Source: Dickeya aquatica (GTDB lineage Bacteria; Pseudomonadota; Gammaproteobacteria; Enterobacterales; Enterobacteriaceae). Taken from it: 64,000 nt of DNA. Below are positions 8,401-17,917 of the stretch, in pieces. How positions within the stretch are numbered: the stretch's first letter is position 1; each line of letters starts with the position of its first letter. The stretch covers positions 4,340,001-4,404,000 of the forward strand of contig NZ_LT615367.1 of the NCBI RefSeq assembly GCF_900095885.1. The letters are read 5' to 3'. The notes below the pieces were generated by a model, which saw only the letters and a program-made list of their open reading frames with translations, ran no database searches and was not told the DNA's origin. The position numbers and the translations under genes were made by a program.

Positions 8401-9939
8401 AGAATCCAGGCAAGCCTGCGCCAGATGTTTTTGCAACGCCTCACCGCCGCTAAAAATTTGCCGCAGAGCCCGGCACTCGGCCATGCGCTCAGTGTCCAGC
8501 AGTGCCTGCAATAGCGTGGGAACGCATTGCAATGTGGTGACCTGAAATTCCGCCAGCATGTCTATCAGTTGTTCCGGGTTGCGATATACGCCCGGTTCCC
8601 CCATAACCACCTGACAGCCACACGCTGGAGCCAGAATCTCCCATTGCGCGGCATCAAAACTCATCGGTGTTTTTTGTAAAATCACCGTCTCTTCGTTCAG
8701 TGCAAACGTCTCTGCCAGCCAGCACATTTGATTGCGTATGCTATGGTGCTCAACCATCACCCCTTTGGGTTTACCGGTGCTGCCAGAGGTGTAAATCACA
8801 TACGCCAAATCGTGCGGGTCAATCGCCAGCGCAGGCGCTTGCGCTAACACATTCCCTTGTGCATGTATAAACGCCTCAACATCCTGTGGCGTGACCACTG
8901 TTACCCCCGGCGGGGCCAGCGCCAGCAGGGTTTCACGTAAATGTGGTTCGGTAAAAACGAGGGTGGTACGGCTGTCTTCCAGCATATAGGCCAGCCGCTC
9001 TTGCGGGTATTCCGGCGACAACGGCAGATAGGCACAGCCGGCCATGAGAATGCCCCAGGCCCCCGTCATCAAGGCCAATGAGGGCTCAACGAACAACCCG
9101 ACACACGGATTATCTGCGGTGGTATTGGCCCGCAAATAGTGAGCCAGCGCGCCGGCTTGCTGGTAGAGCCCGGCGTAACTCAGCGCATGTTCCCGAAACA
9201 CCACCGCGGTTCGCAACGGATGCTGCATGACGCGCTGTTTTAGCTGATCAACCAGATGTACCGGTCCGGGCCAGTGCCGGTCGGTCTGGTTAAAGTCATG
9301 CAATACGCGTTGCAGTTCGGTGTCATCCAGCAGGCGGATGTCTCGCAGCGTTGCCGCCGGATGATGGGCGATAAAGGTGGTGATCAGTTGCCAAACCGCA
9401 GGCAGGCGCTGCATCGCCACGCCAGAAAAACGCTCGGGGTTAATACGCAGCGTCACCCTAAAGGCTTCGTCACTCTCATGCACATGGCACGCTATCGCCC
9501 GCACCGGGTCATTATCTTGCGGCGGCTGCCAATAAAGCGTCAGGTCAGCTACCTCGTGCAGCGAATGGTGATCCTTGAGTGTTAACAGGCTGGCACCAAT
9601 AGGGTTTTCATCAGACACCCGGTCAGGCCTTAACCAGGCCGCAATAGCATGGCTAAACCCGGCCAGTGCCGTGGTGCTATTCACATGCAGGTTTAACGCC
9701 AGCATGTGTTGCTGAACACCGGCAATACGTTGCCAATCGTTCTGTTCTTGTTGTGGTAGCGCAAAACCCACTATCAATTCTTCATGCCGGGTAAGGCGCG
9801 ATATTGCCAATATTAATGCCGACAACACATAACGGCGTTGTGACATGGCATCATTGTCTGGCAGCAATCCTTTATTCAATACCAAAACAGGATAATTAAA
9901 AGCGTGATACGAGATGTTGTTGTCCATTACAATTCTCAT
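5458..9939 (-). CDS. indC: indigoidine synthase (single-module NRPS, A-Ox-T-TE)
   Basis: A 1493-residue synthetase that cyclises, oxidises and releases L-glutamine, whose products dimerise to the blue pigment indigoidine. An N-terminal region (1 to about 220) resembles a condensation-domain fragment. The adenylation domain follows (TSGSTGKPKG near 385). Specificity residues read from SFDAAQWE, TTLQCVP, IFSGG and LYGPTECTIN give D-A-W-Q-F-G-L-I-N-K, the glutamine code of indigoidine synthetases. An FMN nitroreductase-type oxidase domain (about 705-1065, with KKSAIEPIYKNNI) is inserted in the adenylation domain. Then come the thiolation site ESGGNSL and a thioesterase with GYSFG and a late histidine in ADHYS. 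Length matches the known Dickeya enzyme. Starts at 9939 and 9927 are both possible. In Dickeya, ind genes are repressed by PecS. Confidence 0.96.
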   Translation of the reverse strand: MRIVMDNNISYHAFNYPVLVLNKGLLPDNDAMSQRRYVLSALILAISRLTRHEELIVGFALPQQEQNDWQRIAGVQQHMLALNLHVNSTTALAGFSHAIAAWLRPDRVSDENPIGASLLTLKDHHSLHEVADLTLYWQPPQDNDPVRAIACHVHESDEAFRVTLRINPERFSGVAMQRLPAVWQLITTFIAHHPAATLRDIRLLDDTELQRVLHDFNQTDRHWPGPVHLVDQLKQRVMQHPLRTAVVFREHALSYAGLYQQAGALAHYLRANTTADNPCVGLFVEPSLALMTGAWGILMAGCAYLPLSPEYPQERLAYMLEDSRTTLVFTEPHLRETLLALAPPGVTVVTPQDVEAFIHAQGNVLAQAPALAIDPHDLAYVIYTSGSTGKPKGVMVEHHSIRNQMCWLAETFALNEETVILQKTPMSFDAAQWEILAPACGCQVVMGEPGVYRNPEQLIDMLAEFQVTTLQCVPTLLQALLDTERMAECRALRQIFSGGEALQKHLAQACLDSLPECELINLYGPTECTINSSAFRVARERLNAGPDTLSIGKPVANTRYYILDNCLTPVALGQVGELYIGGEGVARGYLHREALSAERFIADPFTHADPLARLYKTGDLACWNDDGTVQYIGRADNQVKLRGYRIELDEIRSAIETHHWVKTAAVILKQDPFTGYQNLIAFIELNAREAALMDQGNHGTHHQSKANKAQVMMQLENKGCREFPADSQPYTLALPGKQPDEKQASTAFSRKTYRFYDAGAASREDILALLRAPLLTVTPRQPESLTWQELGYVLRYLGQFTSTERLLPKYTYASPGALYATQVYLELNAIAGLSAGHYYYQPVHHQLIRLSEQVSVAPGSLRLHFVGKKSAIEPIYKNNIQEVLQMEMGHIIGMLDHVLPDQGLGVAVCDTPATGPAALAIDAQDYYLGACDVLSGPRLPTDDDLDIYVQTTQVPVAGLPAGTYHYQHGELRYLAADVIEKKQVIAINQAVYERSSFGISLASRREGWPGYVHVGRKLQQLQMNGLNIGLMSSGYSSETGHDLPAARRFWQILGQRTGPYYFFIGGRISDEQKHSEGMREDTVHMKGPAEIVRDDLASFMPDYMMPNKVLLLDDMPLTVNGKVDLKALAERDVALVQKTHVAPRNALERQVMAIWQAKLKRDEVSVDDNFFESGGNSLIAVSFINTLNTTLNVNLPLQVLFQAPTIEKLAARLGREQQEPVSRLVPLQPKGRQAPIYCWPGLGGYCMNLRLLAQQLGTARPFFGIQAQGINPGETPYATISEMAARDIELIRAHQPHGPYTLWGYSFGARVAFETAWQLEQRGEVVEGVFLLAPGSPKLRDDRMIAQSRSADFDNPDYLTILFSVFMGSITDPALEQCLASVRDEAGFVAFITGLNPTLTDALVQRISRVVAQTFEFTYTFSELQQRQLKAPVTILKAQGDDYSFIESHSGFSVQVPTVMDLRADHYSMLKAPGIAELVEVLQYPLQAARQAG

Positions 9940-10182
9940 GCCTCTACCAACAGATATATTATCAGCCCATTAGCATTTTAAAAATGCGACGAAGCCGGTT
10001 TACACACAGGGATAAAACCTTCAGAAAAATATTTCTCCTGCTCAACCCTCATATTTCAACACTGAAAAATCATCGTATAAATTTATTCCAAACTCACGTT
10101 TCCAATACATCATCGGGAATAGAGTCATACGACCCGGCAATGAAATCATCATTATTTAAAATCAAGAAAAAAACATATTGAA
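9940..10182 (-). promoter_or_regulatory. indC upstream region
   Basis: A 243-base AT-rich stretch between indC and indB, both leftward. indC must have its own promoter here, or be read from indB. I could not find a convincing full PecS site; TCGTATGAC on the minus strand near 10124-10136 is only a partial match. Confidence 0.4.
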
Positions 10183-10875
10183 TCAACAATAAGACATCGG
10201 GGAAGAAGGTAAGGTTAATAATGCGTGGGCAGCCCCGACTACCTCACTAAATGTATCGACAATGAGCTGCGGCTGTGCCGTTTCTAATTGAAAAACAGAG
10301 TGAATACCCCATGTCACGCCAATTGCGGACATTCCCGCCTGCCGGGCCATGAATAAATCATGTGTGGTATCGCCTACCATAACCGTCGTTGCCGCCTCAG
10401 CGCCGAGGCGCGACATGGCCAGCAGGCCCATTTCCGGGTCAGGCTTAGGATGTGTGACTGAATCGGCTCCCAAAACCAGATCAAAGAACGACCACAACCC
10501 GGCCGCCTCTAATAATGCCTGCGCGCTGGTCAGCACTTTGCTGGTCGCCACCGCCAGTGAATACCCCTGGCGCTTTAACAGCGTAAGTCCATCAACCACA
10601 CCGGGAAACACCAGTTCCCTTGCGCGTGGCAATACCTGCTCACGAAAAGCGGATTGATAGCAGCGTACCGCCACCGCCACCTGTTCATCGTCAGGCGCAA
10701 TCGCTAACAGTTGTGCAAACGCATGCTCCAGCGGTAAACCGATAGTGGCGCGAATTGCTCGTTCATCCTCAAACGCAATGCCCATACTGTGCAATGCGGA
10801 AATAAACGCACTGACAATACCACTCGGGGTATCAACCAGCGTGCCGTCCAGATCAAAAATAACCAGTGGCTTCAT
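10183..10875 (-). CDS. indB: HAD-superfamily phosphatase IndB
   Basis: A 230-residue haloacid-dehalogenase-type phosphatase. Motif I is FDLDGTLVD, motif II the TSK of AVATSK, motif III the lysine in THPKPDPE, and motif IV GDTTHD, all in order, with a helical cap between I and II. In indigoidine loci IndB is paired with the glycosidase IndA; these two are thought to clear damaged pseudouridine or FMN-related phosphates, or to assist pigment formation, without being strictly the pigment synthetase. ATG 10875 is preferred because AAGGA lies 7 bases before it; ATG 10881 and upstream codons are alternatives. It starts 10 bases after the indA stop, so the two form one transcript. Confidence 0.88.
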   Translation of the reverse strand: MKPLVIFDLDGTLVDTPSGIVSAFISALHSMGIAFEDERAIRATIGLPLEHAFAQLLAIAPDDEQVAVAVRCYQSAFREQVLPRARELVFPGVVDGLTLLKRQGYSLAVATSKVLTSAQALLEAAGLWSFFDLVLGADSVTHPKPDPEMGLLAMSRLGAEAATTVMVGDTTHDLFMARQAGMSAIGVTWGIHSVFQLETAQPQLIVDTFSEVVGAAHALLTLPSSPMSYC

Positions 10876-10885
10876 AGACATGTCC

Positions 10886-11836
10886 TTATGCCGGTTGCTG
10901 TTGCCGCAAATACTCAGTATGCGCACAGGCCAGTTTACCGGCCAGTGCAGCGGTGCTAATCAGCACCGACATATTGGCTTTTACCGTACGCCCTTGTGTT
11001 GCTTTCGCCACCGCCCGCATCAGATAAGGGGTTGCACCTGGCCCGCGCACACCTTCTTGTTCCGCCTGTAACGCGGCTTCCCGAATAATGGCTTCCACTT
11101 CATCGCTGTTAATGGCGTCCTTTTCATCGATAGGGTGAGAAATCAGCACCGAACTGCGATTGCCTAATGCCCAGTGTAATTCAACAGCGCGGGCAATCGT
11201 GGCGGCATCATCTACCCGGTGCGGGCTGGGAAAACCACTTGAACGGCAATAAAAGGCAGGAAAATCATCAGACTGGTAAGAAATAAGCGGCACACACTGT
11301 GTTTCCAGGTATTCCAGCGTCAGGCCGAGATCAAGAATACTTTTCGCCCCCGCACACACTACTGCCACCCTGGAACGCGTGAACTGAATCAGGTCAGCGG
11401 AAATGTCCATCGACTTTTCCGCGCCACGGTGTACGCCGCCAATCCCCGCCGAGGCAAAAAAAGGGATGCCAGCAAGATCGGCCGCCACCAGTGAAGAAGC
11501 GACGGTTGTCGCCCCCCTGCCGCCCTGGGCTAAAATAACCGGAATGTCACGGCTACTGGCTTTGGGTACACCTTTGCTCGACGCAAAACGGTCAATATCC
11601 TCATCCGTCATGCCAATCAAGAATTGGCCGTTTTCGATGCCAATCGTTGCCGGTATTGCGCCCTCAGCACGAACAGCGGCCTCAATTCGGTGGGCGGTCG
11701 CTACATTTTCAGGGTAAGGCAAACCGTGGGCAATGACGGTAGACTCCAGCGCCACTACCGGTTGCCCCGTATGTAACGCCTCTTTTACCTCATCACTAAA
11801 TCGCAACAGTCGATGTGACAAATCCTTTTTAGACAT
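10886..11836 (-). CDS. indA: pseudouridine-5'-phosphate glycosidase family protein IndA
   Basis: A 316-residue member of the PsuG/IndA family, which splits the C-C glycosidic bond of pseudouridine 5'-phosphate. Family signatures visible are [19 protein letters not shown] near the start, [24 protein letters not shown] in the middle and GPGATPYLM near the end. AAGGAGA precedes the ATG. It heads the indA-indB unit upstream of indC. The role of this activity in pigment production is not obvious from sequence; a link to FMN or nucleoside metabolite repair is inference. The 450-base region upstream probably holds a PecS-controlled promoter. Confidence 0.92.
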   Translation of the reverse strand: MSKKDLSHRLLRFSDEVKEALHTGQPVVALESTVIAHGLPYPENVATAHRIEAAVRAEGAIPATIGIENGQFLIGMTDEDIDRFASSKGVPKASSRDIPVILAQGGRGATTVASSLVAADLAGIPFFASAGIGGVHRGAEKSMDISADLIQFTRSRVAVVCAGAKSILDLGLTLEYLETQCVPLISYQSDDFPAFYCRSSGFPSPHRVDDAATIARAVELHWALGNRSSVLISHPIDEKDAINSDEVEAIIREAALQAEQEGVRGPGATPYLMRAVAKATQGRTVKANMSVLISTAALAGKLACAHTEYLRQQQPA

Positions 11837-12288
11837 ACGCTCTCCTTATCCTGATGTCATTTTCAGGCTCTCACCCATGTTTAATAAGGTGAGAGTATCT
11901 TCCTGTGTTGGGTCAACTGATAGGGTGATAAACCCACAGTTTATGAATAACTTACCCGATTAGCGCTAATTTAAGCCTTGATGATAATACATCCTGATTT
12001 ATCACCACATAATACCCGCATTAAAAAATGACGGATATTATTGTGCCTTATCATTTTCCATTAAATAAAAAAACACGTTGGCTGTCTGCAAGATATTAGC
12101 TATCGGTATGATAATTTAAATATATTACCTTTATATTATCTTATGTGACTTTTTCATGATAATAACCAGATCATCGCTTAACTGAAAGACCAGCACAGGT
12201 CAATTATCAAAAGAGAAATATGTTAGCTATATCGTGTCATATCATCACTGACACCCTAAGAATAATTCCCTTGATTATAATTTCACTG
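11837..12288. promoter_or_regulatory. AT-rich region upstream of indA
   Basis: No gene is visible in these 452 bases between indA and pecM. Two symmetric elements stand out: CTCTCACC/GGTGAGAG (11868-11895, 8-bp arms, 12-base spacer), within the probable indA leader, and the perfect palindrome ATTAGCGCTAAT (11959-11970). Either may be a regulator site or a leader hairpin. The remainder is very AT-rich, as expected for a promoter under H-NS-type silencing, which is inference. Confidence 0.45.
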
Positions 12289-13173
12289 CTATGAGACAGA
12301 GTCCAGATTTGCTACTGATTTTTTCTTTCTTCCCGGCAATGGAATATCCTGAACAATAATAATCCCAGAGAAGATAAACGCCACACCGATTAATTGAGCG
12401 GTTGATAACCCTTGGTGCAAAAAGAGAAAACCCAACAGCAGAGCCACCAACGGGCTGAGAAAACCGAGCATCGACATAATCACCGGCGCATTGGCTTCAA
12501 TGCCGGAAAACCACATAAAATAGGCCAGTAATGAGCCTGGGATCGCCAGATAAAAATACCCCGCAATATTATTCAGGGTGATGATATCCGGCAACGGTTC
12601 AGTCAGCATCTGTATTGGCAGTATAACCAGACCACCGCAAAATAGCTGCCAGCCCGTAAATGTCAGCATCGTCATTCCCGCAGGACGCCCCCACTTTTTA
12701 GTCAGCACCAGGCCTGATGCCATACTGAACGTCGCTAAAACGGAAGCGATTAATCCGGCGGGATTCAGCGGGGAATTCGGCAATGAGATCAATAAAACAA
12801 TGCCTATCCCTCCTGCCACGGCGGCAATGATTTGCTTTTTTAGCACCGGTTGAGTGAGTAACAGAAAAGAAAGCAGAATCACAATTAACGGTTGTGACGA
12901 GCCCACCAACGCCACAACCCCACCAGGCAGGCGATAAGCGGCAAAAAACAGCATCACAAAAAAAATACCAATATTCAGCGCACCTAATACAAACAACCGC
13001 CATAACCAACTGGCGGGAGGAAGCGACTTGCCCAAAATGAGAATAATACCGGCGGGTAATGCGCGAATCAGCGCAGCCAGCAGCGGCTTATCAGCAGGGA
13101 GAAACTGGGTGGTGACAAAATACGTTGTTCCCCAGACACAGGGGGCATAAAAAGCGAAATCTTTGAGTTTCAC
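12289..13173 (-). CDS. pecM: PecM, EamA/DMT-family exporter
   Basis: A 294-residue protein with about ten hydrophobic helices in two EamA repeats, the drug/metabolite transporter fold. Divergent orientation to a MarR-type gene and adjacency to indABC identify it as PecM, which in Dickeya acts with PecS and is implicated in indigoidine efflux. The start is GTG at 13173, with AAGG about ten bases upstream. An acidic/basic tail ends the protein after the last helix. The PecS-like operator at 13355-13377 lies in the shared upstream region, so pecM and pecS are probably controlled together. Confidence 0.92.
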   Translation of the reverse strand: MKLKDFAFYAPCVWGTTYFVTTQFLPADKPLLAALIRALPAGIILILGKSLPPASWLWRLFVLGALNIGIFFVMLFFAAYRLPGGVVALVGSSQPLIVILLSFLLLTQPVLKKQIIAAVAGGIGIVLLISLPNSPLNPAGLIASVLATFSMASGLVLTKKWGRPAGMTMLTFTGWQLFCGGLVILPIQMLTEPLPDIITLNNIAGYFYLAIPGSLLAYFMWFSGIEANAPVIMSMLGFLSPLVALLLGFLFLHQGLSTAQLIGVAFIFSGIIIVQDIPLPGRKKKSVANLDSVS

Positions 13174-13354
13174 GGGATGAACCTTCCTCGAACTGTTCCT
13201 GTTAAATAGCAGGAGTCAGCTTGCCAGCTCCTGCCAGCCTGAAGCACATTGCTTCCCCGGCCTACAGAAGGCGCACATCCATGTGCAGTTCTCCTGATAG
13301 CTAACGCTTGATCATCCAAGATCGTGTCGCATCACACCCTGTGATACCGGTAAA

Positions 13355-13377
13355 CAACACTGTATATTACGATTTCG
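13355..13377. promoter_or_regulatory. PecS operator match in the pecS-pecM intergenic region
   Basis: The sequence GTATATTACGATTTCG (13362-13377) matches the core and right arm of the published Dickeya PecS consensus (TCGTATATTACGA then NNNCG), with one mismatch just to its left. A second partial copy, CATATTACGTTGAATA, starts at 13411. Position between the divergent genes supports autoregulation of pecS and control of pecM. Confidence 0.75.
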
Positions 13378-13522
13378 TAATTTACACATGCGTAATTAAC
13401 GTGTCAACAACATATTACGTTGAATATTTTTTTCCAGAATATTACAGTAGTGGTGTCGCAGCCCCTCTGCGCCGCTCACAAAAAGGAATGCTTTTTTATT
13501 ATTATTCAAGGATATAATTCTA

Positions 13523-14023
13523 ATGGCTCGTTATCTTGAAGTTTCTGATATTGTTCAGCAATGGCGCAATGAACGCCCTGATCTTGATGTAGAACCCATG
13601 CTGGTGATTGGCTCACTGTCTCGCGTCAGCCTGTTAATTGACCGCGCACTGGATAAAGTGTTTAGCAAATACAAACTTAGCGCCCGCGAGTTTGATATTC
13701 TGGCCACGCTACGCAGACGCGGCGCGCCTTATGCCATCAGCCCATCACAGATTGTCAACGCGTTAATGATTAACAACAGTACCCTGACCAGCAGGCTGGA
13801 CAGGCTAGAACAGGCGGGCTGGTTACGCAGAATGCCGATTGAGGGTGACCGCCGTTCCGTTAACATTCAACTGACCGATGAAGGTTTTACCCTGATAAAC
13901 CGCGTGGTCGAAGAGCATGTGGAAAATGAACGCGATATTTTATCGCTGTTTAGTGAAGAAGAAAAAACCCTGCTGCGCACCCTGCTGGGGCGCTTTGAGA
14001 AGCACCTGATCAGCCATCACTAA
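13523..14023 (+). CDS. pecS: PecS, MarR-family transcriptional repressor
   Basis: A 166-residue MarR-type winged-helix protein. The recognition region SPSQIVNALMINNSTLTSRL and the wing PIEGDRRSVNIQLTDEG are typical. In Dickeya PecS represses indigoidine, pectinase and cellulase genes and responds to oxidative signals. A dimerisation helix pair flanks the DNA-binding core. ATG 13523 follows AAGGA at somewhat long spacing. It is divergent from pecM and convergent with argG, separated from argG by a bidirectional terminator at 14062-14090. Confidence 0.94.
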   Translation: MARYLEVSDIVQQWRNERPDLDVEPMLVIGSLSRVSLLIDRALDKVFSKYKLSAREFDILATLRRRGAPYAISPSQIVNALMINNSTLTSRLDRLEQAGWLRRMPIEGDRRSVNIQLTDEGFTLINRVVEEHVENERDILSLFSEEEKTLLRTLLGRFEKHLISHH

Positions 14024-14055
14024 AAGCAAAACGAACGGACAAAACAGCGGGCGAC

Positions 14056-14090
14056 AAAAAAGGGCATCATGACGATGCCCCTGCTTTTTT
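14056..14090. terminator. bidirectional terminator between pecS and argG
   Basis: Stem GGGCATC / GATGCCC (14062-14068 and 14074-14080) with a 5-base loop. It is followed by a T-run on the plus strand (14085-14090) and has an A-run on its left (14056-14061), so it can stop transcription of both convergent genes. Confidence 0.85.
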
Positions 14091-14104
14091 ACTTTTTCAG
14101 TACA

Positions 14105-15511
<1,407 letters not shown>

Positions 15512-15588
15512 TTACGCACTATCTGGTGATGCATTGAAGCACGCTCGATGCCGTACACGCAAAGCGATGACATTAGCCATCACGCATC

Positions 15589-15627
15589 AATGCATATTTA
15601 TGCAGAATTTATGATTGATAATTTAAA
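15589..15627 (-). promoter_or_regulatory. tandem ArgR (ARG) boxes upstream of argG
   Basis: AATGCATATTTATGCAGA (15589-15606) and TATGATTGATAATTTAAA (15610-15627) fit the 18-bp ARG-box pattern (core TGnATnnnnATnCA), separated by exactly 3 bp as is usual for paired boxes. The first contains the perfect repeat TGCATA-TT-TATGCA. They lie in the 293-base gap between argG and rcnA, which holds no gene. Confidence 0.6.
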
Positions 15628-15747
15628 CATCTTTTCCAGCAGACCGGAAGAGAAGAGGGGGCATTTCAGGAAAAAAATTCGCGCGGGCGGCTTCTCGCCG
15701 ATGATAAGCCTAAAAAAGACGCCCGACAAACGGTGCTGGCCCCTTGG

Positions 15748-16602
15748 CTAGAGAGGCAAACTCACCCAGCCATGCAGCAACATATACGCCCCCACTACAC
15801 CAATCAGCAGGCTGGAAAAATAGGGCGCGCGGCGTGCCAGCACCGCTAATCCCGGCCAGCGTTGGCTGGCATGGCGCACACTCAGCGCTGCCCCCACACC
15901 AACGGCAACCAGTGTTAAGGCAAGGCCAACACTAAAACACACCACCAGCGCCGCACCCAGCGTAAAAGCCTTCACCTGAATACACAGCAGCAGCACGGTA
16001 ATGGCCGCCGGACAAGGGATTAAGCCCCCCGTTAAGCCAAACAGTAAAATCTGAAGGTTGCTTGCTTCGCGATTTGCAAAACGAAGGCGTATCTCATTGG
16101 CATGGGCTCGCTCATGCGCATCCTGATACTCAGCCTGTGGCGTATGGTGATGGGCATCACCAGCATGAGAATGCACATGTTGATGGTCGTGATGGTCGTG
16201 ATGGTCGTGATGGTCGTGATGGTCATAGTGATCATGCCGATGGTTCCGCCACACCCCCTCTTCGCGCCAGGTACGCCACCCCATCCACACCGCGGTAGTC
16301 AAAATAATCGCACCGGACACCAGTTGTAACCAAGGCTCTGCGCTCTGGGCCGTAAAACGCTGGCTCAGGTACATTCCCCCAAACGCAATCAACCAAACGA
16401 CGGCAGTATGGGATAACGTCGCCGCCAGCCCCAGCATCACCGCCTGGCGCACCGTACCGCGGATCGCCACAATAAACGCCGCCATCATGGTCTTGGAATG
16501 GCCTGGCTCCAGCCCGTGTAACGCCCCTAACAACATCGCACTGGGGATAAATAGCCAGGCATTCGCCACGCCCTGCTGCAAAAGTAAGGAAAAATCCGTC
16601 AT
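15748..16602 (-). CDS. rcnA: nickel/cobalt efflux protein RcnA
   Basis: A 284-residue inner-membrane protein of the NicO/RcnA family that exports Ni2+ and Co2+. It has about six hydrophobic segments, the conserved LHGLEPGHSKTMM near the N terminus and GLIPCPAAITVLL in the second half. Between them is a cytoplasmic loop extremely rich in His and Asp (repeated HDH units, residues about 120-150) that would bind metal. That loop is encoded by a 9-bp tandem repeat. It is divergent from rcnR with a shared operator region, the same arrangement as in E. coli. Confidence 0.93.
   Translation of the reverse strand: MTDFSLLLQQGVANAWLFIPSAMLLGALHGLEPGHSKTMMAAFIVAIRGTVRQAVMLGLAATLSHTAVVWLIAFGGMYLSQRFTAQSAEPWLQLVSGAIILTTAVWMGWRTWREEGVWRNHRHDHYDHHDHHDHHDHHDHQHVHSHAGDAHHHTPQAEYQDAHERAHANEIRLRFANREASNLQILLFGLTGGLIPCPAAITVLLLCIQVKAFTLGAALVVCFSVGLALTLVAVGVGAALSVRHASQRWPGLAVLARRAPYFSSLLIGVVGAYMLLHGWVSLPL
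16182..16226. repeat. 9-bp tandem repeat inside rcnA
   Basis: Five head-to-tail copies of GATGGTCGT (the last GATGGTCAT). Because the unit is 9 bp, copy-number change adds or removes three residues of the His/Asp-rich metal loop without breaking the frame. Confidence 0.85.
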
Positions 16603-16662
16603 AGTTAGCGTCCAAAGCAGACTGTCATGTCAGGGCCGTCTGAAAGTAAAGTGATGAAATAT

Positions 16663-16680
16663 ACTATACCCCAGTATAGT
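16663..16680. promoter_or_regulatory. RcnR operator
   Basis: The inverted repeat ACTATAC-CCCA-GTATAGT, with a C-tract in the centre, matches the TACT-G/C-tract-AGTA type of RcnR/CsoR-family operator. It lies between rcnA (start 16602) and rcnR (start 16703), where RcnR represses both in E. coli. Confidence 0.75.
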
Positions 16681-16702
16681 GCCAGACAAGATGGGAGCTG
16701 AA

Positions 16703-16981
16703 ATGCCACACACCATTCATGACAAGAAAAAACTGCTCACGCGCGTTAGACGTATCAAAGGTCAGGCAGAAGCGCTGGAAAAAGCGCTGGATGGCGGTGG
16801 GCGCTCCTGCCTGGATATCCTGCAACAAATTGCGGCTATTCGGGGAGCCGTCAACGGCCTGATGGGCGAGGTTTTAGAAGGTCATATCCGCAGCCACCTG
16901 ATGAATGAAGAGGCTGACCCGAGCGAACGCTCTGCTGATTTGGAAGCAATTGTCAGCGTTATTCGCTCTTATATGAAGTAA
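16703..16981 (+). CDS. rcnR: Ni/Co-responsive repressor RcnR
   Basis: A 92-residue all-helical repressor of the CsoR/RcnR (DUF156) family. Metal-ligand residues expected for RcnR are present: the early His in MPHTIHDKK, Cys in RSCLDILQQ, and two His in EGHIRSHL. The segment IAAIRGAVNGLMGEV is nearly identical to the E. coli protein. ATG 16703 is chosen because GGGAG lies 5 bases upstream and the protein then starts as known RcnR proteins do; an ATG eight codons earlier has no such support. It would release the operator at 16663-16680 when Ni or Co binds. Confidence 0.93.
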   Translation: MPHTIHDKKKLLTRVRRIKGQAEALEKALDGGGRSCLDILQQIAAIRGAVNGLMGEVLEGHIRSHLMNEEADPSERSADLEAIVSVIRSYMK

Positions 16982-17206
16982 ATCACCGGGAACGATATGA
17001 CGACTATGCGGCTGGAGCGCAGGCTGGCAATAGCAGGCAATAGGGAAGTAAGTATAGCGCTATTCGCTACTCATGGGGATGAGGAAACCCCGATTACGCG
17101 ACCCACCGCTCAATATTAAAACAACGTTTCATTTGAAATTCGTTTCTTTGCTATCCTTGGCGGCATAACGTGCCCTCCCCTTTTTTTGATGATTGCTGGA
17201 GATATT

Positions 17207-17782
17207 ATGGCCAAGAATGTTGCCATTCTGCTGGCTCCTGGGTTTGAAGAAGCAGAAGCGATTATGGTGATTGACGTCTTGCATCGTACCAAGCTGAATG
17301 TCACGCTGCTTTCCTGCCATGACCGACTGGAACTACACAGCTACCACAATATCCGTATGTTCGCGGATGCGCTGCTGGAGCGAAAAATGGACCAGCTATT
17401 TGATGCGGTCGTGATCCCTGGCGGCCCGCAGGGTACGGTGAATCTCGCCGCCAACCCGCTGGTAACAGAATTTATCCGCCGCCACGATGAAGCCGGTAAG
17501 CTTATCTGCCCACTGTGTTCAGCCGCAGCCAGAGTGCTCGGCGGCAATCAGTTGCTCAAAGGACGCCGCTACGTCTGCTCTGGTGACTTATGGCAAGATG
17601 TCACCGACGGCGTGTATGTCGACCAAAAAGTGGTGGAAGACGGTAACCTGATTAGCGGCAAAGGACTCGGCGTGGCATTCGATTTTGCCTTTACTATCGC
17701 CAACCGCCTGAGCGATGACAAAGATGATGTCAACTTCCAGGTTGAGCATATCTACTATGACTCCTGGCGAGTACCGGCCTGA
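17207..17782 (+). CDS. DJ-1/PfpI (YajL-like) family protein
   Basis: A 191-residue protein with the DJ-1/ThiJ fold. An early Glu lies in FEEAEAI and the nucleophile-elbow Cys in LICPLCSAAARVL. Members act as chaperones, glyoxalase or deglycase-like enzymes in carbonyl and oxidative stress; the exact activity is debated and cannot be told here. ATG 17207 follows GGAG at 5 bases. It stands alone between rcnR and the convergent aldB, with a hairpin at 17853-17874 in between. Confidence 0.82.
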   Translation: MAKNVAILLAPGFEEAEAIMVIDVLHRTKLNVTLLSCHDRLELHSYHNIRMFADALLERKMDQLFDAVVIPGGPQGTVNLAANPLVTEFIRRHDEAGKLICPLCSAAARVLGGNQLLKGRRYVCSGDLWQDVTDGVYVDQKVVEDGNLISGKGLGVAFDFAFTIANRLSDDKDDVNFQVEHIYYDSWRVPA

Positions 17783-17852
17783 TTGTCTCAACCGTGATAC
17801 CACGGCTTTAGTGACAGCGCAGCACGCCGTTACTGTTTACCGAGACAGAAAA

Positions 17853-17874
17853 CCGGGCTGCGCTGGCAGCCCGG
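17853..17874 (-). terminator. terminator hairpin downstream of aldB
   Basis: A perfect 9-bp stem CCGGGCTGC / GCAGCCCGG with a 4-base loop. On the minus strand it is followed by TTTT, so it ends aldB transcripts; it may also slow transcription from the DJ-1 gene. Confidence 0.75.
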
Positions 17875-17917
17875 CAAGGTAGTATGTCTGCAACAAGGTG
17901 CATCTACGGTAAGTTGA

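Noticed and set aside
5458..9939. Large multi-module peptide synthetase of the zeamine or siderophore type
   Set aside because: There is a single glutamine-activating module with an inserted oxidase domain and a thioesterase, which is specific to indigoidine synthase.
9940..10182. PecS operator in the indC promoter
   Set aside because: Only short partial matches were found by eye; a matrix scan would be needed to support a site.
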